Origin: Deltaproteobacteria bacterium
GTDB taxonomy: Bacteria > Myxococcota > Myxococcia > Myxococcales > 40CM-4-68-19
Assembly: GCA_005879095.1 (NCBI GenBank)
Contig: VBLM01000119.1
Coordinates: forward strand, 1 to 14,504
Direction of reading: 5' to 3'
Length of the DNA stretch: 14,504 bases
Below, piece after piece: positions 9,249 through 14,504 of the stretch. The position numbers were made by a program, and so were the translations under genes. Within the stretch, counting starts at the first letter, position 1. Every line of letters starts with the position of its first letter. Below the pieces are notes generated by a model. It saw only the letters and a list, made by a program, of their open reading frames with translations. It was not told the origin of the DNA and did no database searches.

Positions 9249-10085
9249 TCATGCCGCGAGGAACTTCTCGCGGCACCGTGGGTTGCAGAAGTAGTACTTG
9301 CGTCCTTCCCGATCGGCGGTGAAACGAGCGGTCTTCGGATCGACCTTCATGTTGCAGATCGGATCGATCTCGAATGCGGGCGGCTCGACCACCTTCGCCA
9401 CGTGCCGGAGCTGGACGATCTCCGCGAAGATGCTGAGCGCGACCTCTTCCGGCGTGCGCGCGCCGATGTCGAGGCCGGCCGGGTTGCGCACGATCTCGAG
9501 CGCTTTTTCGGAGACGCCGCGCGCAAGCAGTGATTCGCGGATCTCGGCGAAGCGCTTCCGGCTGGCGACCACGGCCAGGTACGCGGGCTTTTGCGCGAGC
9601 GCCTGGGCCAGTGACTCCTCGTCGTTTTCGCCCATCGTCGCGATCACCGCGTATGCCGGGCCGCGCTCGCCGGCCAGCGAGTAACCCATCACTTCGCCCA
9701 GCCGCGAGAGCGCGCGCGCACAAGGCGAGTCGCCGAAGACGAGAAGCCGCGGCGCCGGCAGCACCGGTTCCAGGTAGATGTCCACGCTGCCTCCGCTGTG
9801 GCACGTCATCGGCAGCGCGATGACGCCCGGCCGCTCCTCCGGCTGCGGCGAGAGCGAGACCAGCCGCGGCTTTCCGTCGGCGAGCGCGGCTTGCGCTTCC
9901 CGCTTGACGGTGGGCTGCGTGCAGTTTCCGCCCAGCCAGCCGTGGTACTCGCCGCCGGCGGTGATCACCGCCATGTCGCCCTGCTGCGCCGAGCTGTACG
10001 ACTCGCGCCGCACGACCATCGCCAGCACGAACGGCTCGCCTTTTTTCGCGAGGTCGGCCGCCAGCTGCAACAGCTCAGCGCGCAT
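9249..10085 (-). CDS. XdhC/CoxI-family maturation factor fused to a C-terminal YHS domain
   Basis: XdhC-family proteins bind sulfurated molybdenum cofactor and deliver it to the target enzyme. The 278 residues begin with an XdhC/CoxI N-domain (GEPFVLAMVVRRESYSSAQQ; GWLGGNCTQPTV at 49-60, with the family Gly-Gly-x-Cys). A Rossmann part follows (RLLVFGDSPCARALSRL, then AYAVIATMGEND and VASRKR). A YHS-type metal-binding module closes the protein at 241-278, with C244, C267 and C271 (YYFCNPRCREKF). Between GYSL and AYAVIATMG only a few residues remain, where the Rossmann fold normally has a second and third strand, so about 25-30 residues seem missing in frame (near 9660-9690). The ATG at 10085 follows AGGGAG. 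Domain calls are firm; the role of YHS, possibly copper handling, is inference. Confidence 0.85.
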   Translation of the reverse strand: MRAELLQLAADLAKKGEPFVLAMVVRRESYSSAQQGDMAVITAGGEYHGWLGGNCTQPTVKREAQAALADGKPRLVSLSPQPEERPGVIALPMTCHSGGSVDIYLEPVLPAPRLLVFGDSPCARALSRLGEVMGYSLAGERGPAYAVIATMGENDEESLAQALAQKPAYLAVVASRKRFAEIRESLLARGVSEKALEIVRNPAGLDIGARTPEEVALSIFAEIVQLRHVAKVVEPPAFEIDPICNMKVDPKTARFTADREGRKYYFCNPRCREKFLAA

Positions 10086-10090
10086 CTTGT

Positions 10091-10687
10091 TCAGCTCCCT
10101 TCGAATTCGCTCCGCACGCGATCGAGGTCTTCGGGCACGTCCAGGTCGGCGAGCGCCATCGGCAGCCACGCAATCTCGAGCGCTTCCGCCCGGTGGCGCT
10201 TGACGACCCGTTTTCTGCAGTCCTCCGCGGTCATCTCGAGCAGCTCGGGAAAGAGCGCGCACGAATAGAGGATGGGCGGCGCCACGACGTCGCCGTACAG
10301 CGAAACCGCGAGCGGCTCGCCGCTCCATCGCGCAGCCACCTGCCGGACCATCTCGGGAGTCACGAACGGCATGTCGGCGAGCAGCACCATCGCGGCGCTG
10401 GCCTCGGGTGGCACGGCCTGGATCCCGGCGCGGAGCGAAGTGTTCATTCCGCTCGCGTAGTCGGGGTTGAGCACCGGCATGCAGGCGAGTCCCTCGAGCT
10501 CCGCGCGCGCTCGTTCGCTCTCGTGGCCGAGCACGACCAGCAGTGGATCGAGACCCGCGGCAATCGCCGTTCGCGCCGCGCGCCGCAGGACGCTGACGCC
10601 GCCCAGCTCGAGGAAGAGCTTGTTCTTCCCCATCCGGCTGGAAGTGCCCGCCGCGAGCAGGACGCCGGCGATCCTAGTCTTCGGCAT
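10091..10687 (-). CDS. mocA: MocA-like molybdenum cofactor nucleotidyltransferase
   Basis: This 198-aa NTP-transferase of the MobA/MocA family carries LLAAGTSSRMGKNK at 10-23 (nucleotide-binding loop), SGMNTSLRAGI, and LLADMPFVTPEM (metal-binding Asp). The ending GDVVAPPILY, then LADLDVPEDLDR, is typical of MocA-like proteins. MocA attaches CMP to molybdopterin to make the cytosine dinucleotide cofactor used by CODH, so the location fits exactly. GDP versus CDP specificity is not proven from sequence, but CODH enzymes need the cytosine form. The ATG at 10687 follows GGAGG. The gene starts inside the 3' end of xdhC (14-nt overlap) and ends 5 nt before xdhC-YHS. Confidence 0.88.
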   Translation of the reverse strand: MPKTRIAGVLLAAGTSSRMGKNKLFLELGGVSVLRRAARTAIAAGLDPLLVVLGHESERARAELEGLACMPVLNPDYASGMNTSLRAGIQAVPPEASAAMVLLADMPFVTPEMVRQVAARWSGEPLAVSLYGDVVAPPILYSCALFPELLEMTAEDCRKRVVKRHRAEALEIAWLPMALADLDVPEDLDRVRSEFEGS

Positions 10688-11672
10688 GGATGCCTCCGCG
10701 CCGATCGCGCAGGTGCAAAGGCGGGCGGCCCGCTCGGACCGCGAGCATCTCGGAGACGATGCTCACCGCCACCTGTTCCGGCCCTTCTGCGCCGAGGTCG
10801 AGGCCGACGGGAGCGAACAGCGTGTCGGCTGTGGTCCCGAGCTGCTTGAGCAATTCCTCTCTGCGCCCGCGCGGCCCGAGCAGGCCGAGATACGCGAGCG
10901 GCTGCGGCAACAAAGCGCGGAGCCATTCGCGATCGTGCTGCAGCGAGTGCGTCTGGACGACCGCGTAATGGTGCTTTCCGAGCGCGGGAACGCCTTCGCT
11001 GGCACGCCTTCGCACGAGCCGCGCCGGCGGCGGAAAGCGCTCCGGCGTGAGATAGCCGCGGCGGTGATCGATCAACGTCACGTCGAATCCGGCCTCGAGC
11101 GCCAGCGACGCGAGCGGCCGCGCGTCGTCGCCCGCTCCGAAGATGCACAACACCGGCGGCGGCTGCAGCGCGTCGACGAAGACCGTGCCTTCGACCGCAG
11201 AGGCGCTCGCGGCGGGACCGATCGTCACTCTGCCCGCATCCGGACCTTTGATCACGGTCGTGATCGAGAAGGGCTGCGCGGTCTCGAATCCGCCGTGCGC
11301 GTTCATCAGCTTCAAGGCCTGCGCCGCGGGAAACTCCGGACCGACCGACTGCACGAAGATGTCGACCGCGCCTTCGCAGCCGAGGCCGAGACCCCAGACC
11401 GTCTCGTCGTCGGACCCGGTGTCGTAATGGAGCAGGCGCGAGCCGCCCTCGCGCAACAGCACCAGCGCGTTTTCCCGGACATCGGCCTCGAGGCAGCCGC
11501 CGCTGACCCCGCCGCGCGTGTTGCCGCCCTCTTCGACGAGGAACTTCGCGCCGGGTCGCCGATACGCCGAACCGTCGATGCGGACCACGGTGGCGATGGC
11601 CGCGCGCTCGCCGGCATCCGCCAGCCGGACCACGCGTTCGAAGATCGCGGCCGTTTCGCGCCACCGCTTCAC
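10674..11672 (-). CDS. xdhC: XdhC-family molybdenum enzyme maturation protein
   Basis: This 332-aa protein has the complete two-domain XdhC layout. The N-domain shows GSAYRRPGAKFLV (34-46) and GGVSGGCLEADV (54-65) with the conserved Cys60. A Rossmann domain starts at CIFGAGDDARPL (176-187) and runs through VTLIDHRR, VVQTHSLQHD and YLGLLGPRGRREELL to a C-terminal LGAEGPEQVAVSI segment. The family binds molybdenum cofactor, promotes its sulfuration together with a cysteine desulfurase, and protects it until insertion. The GTG at 11672 follows AGGGTG. Any earlier start would run back into sufU. It lies 49 nt after sufU, the widest gap in the visible minus-strand operon. It differs from the adjacent XdhC-YHS protein, so two members serve one operon, as with CoxF/CoxI pairs elsewhere. 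Confidence 0.9.
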   Translation of the reverse strand: MKRWRETAAIFERVVRLADAGERAAIATVVRIDGSAYRRPGAKFLVEEGGNTRGGVSGGCLEADVRENALVLLREGGSRLLHYDTGSDDETVWGLGLGCEGAVDIFVQSVGPEFPAAQALKLMNAHGGFETAQPFSITTVIKGPDAGRVTIGPAASASAVEGTVFVDALQPPPVLCIFGAGDDARPLASLALEAGFDVTLIDHRRGYLTPERFPPPARLVRRRASEGVPALGKHHYAVVQTHSLQHDREWLRALLPQPLAYLGLLGPRGRREELLKQLGTTADTLFAPVGLDLGAEGPEQVAVSIVSEMLAVRAGRPPLHLRDRRGGIHAED

Positions 11673-11721
11673 GTTGCACCCTGGGGCAGGGATCGATGTT
11701 CTATTCCCGACATCGGTCCAG

Positions 11722-12150
11722 TTACAACTCCGTCGAAACCTTGGTCGTCTCGCCGGCGAGCGCCGCCTCCAACGCCCGCCAGGCGAGCAAGGCGCACTTC
11801 CTGCGCGCCGGGTAACGCGCGACTCCTTTGAGCGATTCGAGCTCGCCGAGATTTGCTCCGTTTCCACCGGCCACTAGCTCGCGCACGCGCTGCATCAATC
11901 GCGCCGCTTCCGACGCGCTGCAGTCCTTGACGGCAAGCGTCATCATCGACGCCGAGGCGAGGCACACCGCGCAGCCCGCGCCTTCGAAAGCGACGGCTTC
12001 GATCCGGTCGCCGAGGCGAAGGCGCAGGATCAGCTCGTCGCCGCAGAGCGGGTTCGTGCCTTCCGCGCTGCGGTTCGCGCCGGGGAGCGGACCGAAATTG
12101 CGCGGCCGTCGAGCGTGATCGACGATCGTCTGCTGGTACAGATCCGTCAC
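11722..12150 (-). CDS. sufU: SufU-type sulfur acceptor / Fe-S scaffold
   Basis: This 142-aa IscU/SufU-fold protein has ligand residues C36, D38 (PLCGDEL), C60 (GAGCAVCLASASMM) and C119 (ARRKCALLAW). The 58-residue distance from C60 to C119, the Arg three residues before C119 (R116), and a Lys rather than the IscU His before the last Cys mark it as SufU rather than IscU. SufU takes sulfur from SufS, in characterised cases as a zinc-dependent sulfurtransferase. The GTG start at 12150 overlaps the sufS stop as GTGA. Placed next to xdhC, it may help sulfurate the CODH cofactor or supply clusters to CoxS. That assignment is inferred from context. Confidence 0.92.
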   Translation of the reverse strand: MTDLYQQTIVDHARRPRNFGPLPGANRSAEGTNPLCGDELILRLRLGDRIEAVAFEGAGCAVCLASASMMTLAVKDCSASEAARLMQRVRELVAGGNGANLGELESLKGVARYPARRKCALLAWRALEAALAGETTKVSTEL

Positions 12151-13252
12151 GCGAACGTCTCCCGCACCTTGCGCAGCCCGGCCGCGAGCGCATCGAGGTC
12201 CTCGCGGCGGCTGTATGCGGCGAGCGAGGCGCGCACGACCGCGGTCTCGCCGAGGCGCTTGAGGAGCGGTTGCGCGCAGAGATGACCGGTGCGCACCGCG
12301 ATTCCTTCCTGATCGAGGATGGTCCCGACGTCGTGCGGGTGCACGCCTTCGAGCGTGAACGAGATCACGCCGATGCGCTCGCGAGGCGCGCCGAGCAGCC
12401 GCACGCCCGGAATCGTCCGAAGCAACTCGAGTCCGTGCTGCAAGAGCGCCTGCTCGTGGGCGAACAGCGCCTCTCGATCCTGCGCGCGCAGCCAGTCGAC
12501 AGTGGCGCCCAGCCCCACTGCGGCGGCGACGTCGCGCCGCTCTGCCACGGCTGCATCGCGTCGAGCAACGCGGCCTTTCCGTAGAGGACGCCGATGCCCA
12601 TCGGCCCGTACATCTTGTGCGACGAAAAGGCATAAAAGTCACAATCAAGCCTTTGAACGTCGACGGCGAGATGCGGCGCGGCCTGCGCGCCGTCGAGCAG
12701 CACCGGCACGCCGCGCGAATGGGCGAGCTCGACGATCCGCGCGACCGGGTTGATGGTGCCGAGCGCGTTCGACACGTGCGCGGCCGCGACCAGCCGGGTC
12801 CGCGGACCGATCAGCTTCTCCAACTCGTCGAACCGCAGATCGCCGCGCTCGTCCACGCCGGCGACGCGCACCTTCACGCCCGAGCGCTGCCAAGGAACGA
12901 GATTCGAATGGTGCTCGAGCGCGGTGACGACGATTTCGTCACGCTCGGAAAGAAAGCTGTTCGCCACCAGATTCACGGCCTCGGTCACGCCGCGCACGAA
13001 GACGATCTCGTCCGGCCGGGCGGCGTTGATGAAGTGCTGCGCCGTGGAGCGCGCATCCTCCAGCTGCGCGGTGGCGCGCTCGGCGAGCGCATGCACGCCG
13101 CGGTGGACGTTGGCATTGTCGCGTTCGTAGAAGTGGGAGATGGCGTCGATGACCGCGCGCGGCTTCTGCGAAGTCGCCGCGCTGTCGAGGTACACCAGCG
13201 GCTTCCCGTGCACGCTCTGCGCGAGCGCGGGAAATTCGCTGCGCACATTCAC
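12147..13252 (-). pseudogene. sufS: SufS-type cysteine desulfurase, frameshifted by an internal deletion
   Basis: This is a PLP-dependent cysteine desulfurase, readable in two frames. Piece one (13252 to 12536, 239 codons) has YLDSAATSQKP, NVHRGVHALAERAT, LEHHSNLVPW, the LLDGAQAAPH Asp, and the PLP lysine K213 in SSHKMYGP, ending MQPWQSG. Piece two (12533 to 12147, 128 residues) starts DVAAAVGLGATVDWL and contains the catalytic Cys in RTGHLCAQP. Between WQSG and DVAAAVGLG the family has about 28 residues including the invariant RFEAGTP. Here two bases remain, so about 82 nt are missing, which breaks the frame. Restored length would be about 395 aa, normal for SufS. The GTG start at 13252 overlaps the previous stop as GTGA. 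It is either a real lesion or an assembly fault. A true lesion would leave the operon without its own sulfur donor. Confidence 0.87.
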
Positions 13253-14244
13253 GGCACGAGCTCGCCGCGCGGCGCGCCGGGACGGTAGGGCGGGAATCGG
13301 AACGACATCTCCTTCGTCAACAGGCCGCCCGCGCCGAGCTGCGCGAGCGTGGCGCGCGAGAGCTTCTCGCCCGCGAGCAGGCGCGGCAGAAGCACGTCGA
13401 AGGCGGTCGCCCTGGAAAAGAGCGCGCAGCCGGGTGCACCGATGACCGGCGCGCCGTCGACGTTGGCGACCCAGAGCAGCGTGCCTGGATGGAGCGGCAC
13501 GCCGTGCTTTTCCACCCGTGCCCCAGCCTGGGTGAGGCCGCGCATCACCGGGTCGAGCGGGTCCATCAGCTTGCTCCCCGCCATCGCGACCACCTGCGCG
13601 CCGGCAGCGATGCAGTCGCGCAGCGCCGCGGCGAGATCGCCGGTCACGCGGCGGACCGTGGAAAGCTCGGAACCGAAGAAGCGCACTTTCTCGTCGAAGG
13701 CGGCGCGGAATTTTTCCAGCGACGCGTCGTCGAGGTTTTCCTGCACCAACGCCGCGACCCGCATCCGCACGAAGGGCCGCACCGACAGCACCGGCCCGAT
13801 GCGCTCCGCCCGGCGCACTTCCTCCTCGCGCGTCACGAACGGCACGATCTTCGCGCGCCCGGCGACTTCGTCCTCGATGACGATCTGTCCGTGCGGCAGC
13901 GTGACGACCGCGAGATCGTCGGAGTCGTTGAGCTCCGCGAGCCGTGCCGCGTCGACCGCGACCAGCCCGCGATGCCGCGCAGCGAGCGGCCACGATCCCG
14001 CGTTGAGCGGCTGCACCGTGACGCCCTCGCCCGAGGCCGCCGCCGCCAGCCGGCGACCCGCCGCGTCCTCGTGCACGTCGCCCGCTTCCATCTCGACGAT
14101 CGACAGCTCTTTCCAGTCGACCTCGCGCAGCTTCGCCACGTCGGCGTCGGCCAGCACCGCGCCCTTCTGCAGCGGTCCCACGCCGCGCGCGAGCACCATC
14201 CCGGCGCGCGGCTCGTCCCCCTTGTGCAACAGGCGCGGCTTCAT
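13249..14244 (-). CDS. MoeA-like molybdopterin-binding protein
   Basis: This 331-aa protein opens with a LHKGDEPRAGMVLARGVG segment and a stretch containing EAGDVHEDAAGRRLAAA, and has an HRGLVAVD strand. The C-terminal half is a MoaB/Mog-type fold (about 195-305): DLAAALRDCIAAGAQVVAMAGSK in two steps, LMDPLDPV, GVPLHPGTLLWV, and PVIGAPGCALFSR. It resembles the MoeA-like half of the proteins that elsewhere are fused to a MocA-like transferase. Here the two halves are separate genes in one operon. The likely role is cofactor binding or hand-over during molybdenum cofactor modification; it is not the housekeeping MoeA. The ATG at 14244 follows GGGGAGGT and overlaps the coxE stop as ATGA. Fold assignment is good; the exact reaction is unknown. 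Confidence 0.8.
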   Translation of the reverse strand: MKPRLLHKGDEPRAGMVLARGVGPLQKGAVLADADVAKLREVDWKELSIVEMEAGDVHEDAAGRRLAAAASGEGVTVQPLNAGSWPLAARHRGLVAVDAARLAELNDSDDLAVVTLPHGQIVIEDEVAGRAKIVPFVTREEEVRRAERIGPVLSVRPFVRMRVAALVQENLDDASLEKFRAAFDEKVRFFGSELSTVRRVTGDLAAALRDCIAAGAQVVAMAGSKLMDPLDPVMRGLTQAGARVEKHGVPLHPGTLLWVANVDGAPVIGAPGCALFSRATAFDVLLPRLLAGEKLSRATLAQLGAGGLLTKEMSFRFPPYRPGAPRGELVP

Positions 14245-14504
14245 TGCAGATACCTCCCCAGCGCCCGCAGCGAGGCCAGGTTGTGCGCCGGCGCGAAGAC
14301 GCTCAGGTGCGGCAGCGCGGCCTGCATCCCGAGCGTGAGCGGCTCGTACCCGGGGCTGCCGAGCAGCGGGTTGAGCCACACCAGCCGGCGGCTGCGCAAC
14401 CTGAGCGATTCCAACTCGCCGGCGAGCAGCGCCGGATCGCCGGTGTCCCAGCCGTCGCTCAAGATCACGACGACGGTACGGCGGTCGATCAAAGAGCCCC
14501 ACTG
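14241..14504 (-). CDS. coxE: CoxE, VWA-domain CODH maturation protein, C-terminal part (5' end outside window)
   Basis: Only the last 87 residues are visible and the frame is open at the window edge. The sequence VVVILSDGWDTGDPALLAGE, then LVWLNPLLGSPGYEPLT and FAPAHNLASLRALGRYL, is the characteristic end of the CoxE/VWA-containing family. The SDGWD aspartate belongs to the VWA metal site. CoxE works with the AAA+ ATPase CoxD in maturing the Mo-Cu active site; coxD is expected just beyond the right edge but is not in view. The stop overlaps the MoeA-like ATG by 4 nt, so coxE belongs to the same operon. Confidence 0.9.
   Translation of the reverse strand, partial: QWGSLIDRRTVVVILSDGWDTGDPALLAGELESLRLRSRRLVWLNPLLGSPGYEPLTLGMQAALPHLSVFAPAHNLASLRALGRYLQ
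14252..14259 (-). promoter_or_regulatory. Shine-Dalgarno for the MoeA-like gene
   Basis: GGGGAGGT (minus strand) lies 7 nt before the ATG at 14244, inside the end of coxE. It fixes this start over earlier in-frame codons, which would fall within the coxE reading region. Confidence 0.65.

Overview
This is a GC-rich bacterial window, almost wall-to-wall coding, built around aerobic carbon monoxide dehydrogenase (CODH) and its accessory genes. Codon use and the gene set suit a soil-type Gram-negative such as a myxobacterial/deltaproteobacterial or acidobacterial lineage. No rRNA or tRNA is present to fix the taxonomy, so that is a guess.

Layout. Positions 1-762 (+) hold the C-terminal part of a TPR protein whose start lies outside the window. 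Positions 828-4402 (+) hold a molybdenum hydroxylase operon in the order coxS-coxL-coxM. Its large subunit carries AYRGAGR, the form II (CODH-like, function unsettled) signature. Its coxL is broken by a frameshifting loss of about 50 nt, and its coxM lacks about 24 residues in frame. From the right edge down to 4382 (-) runs one very compact operon, in transcription order: coxE (partial), a MoeA-like molybdopterin-binding gene, sufS (frameshifted by a loss of about 82 nt), sufU, xdhC, a mocA-like gene, an xdhC-YHS fusion, coxG, coxM, coxS, coxL, and a small DUF2182-like membrane protein. This coxL carries AYRCSFR, the signature of genuine form I Mo-Cu CODH, and the M-S-L order also fits form I. 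The two operons meet tail to tail with a 21-bp overlap at 4382-4402.

How it fits together. CoxL binds the Mo-Cu cofactor and oxidises CO. CoxS passes electrons through two [2Fe-2S] clusters to the FAD in CoxM. CoxG, with a C-terminal membrane helix, is expected to tie the enzyme to the membrane and the quinone pool. MocA-like, MoeA-like, the two XdhC-family proteins, SufS/SufU and CoxE form a maturation set for cytosine-dinucleotide cofactor, sulfuration and metal insertion. The DUF2182-like protein and the YHS tail are candidates for the copper supply, which is inference.

Four genes lack internal segments their families normally have (form II coxL, form II coxM, xdhC-YHS, sufS). That recurrent pattern is either real decay or, at least as likely, an assembly artefact. 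It should be settled against raw reads before any gene is called dead. The most interesting biology is a near-complete form I CODH operon carrying its own SufS/SufU pair and a translationally coupled DUF2182-like membrane protein.
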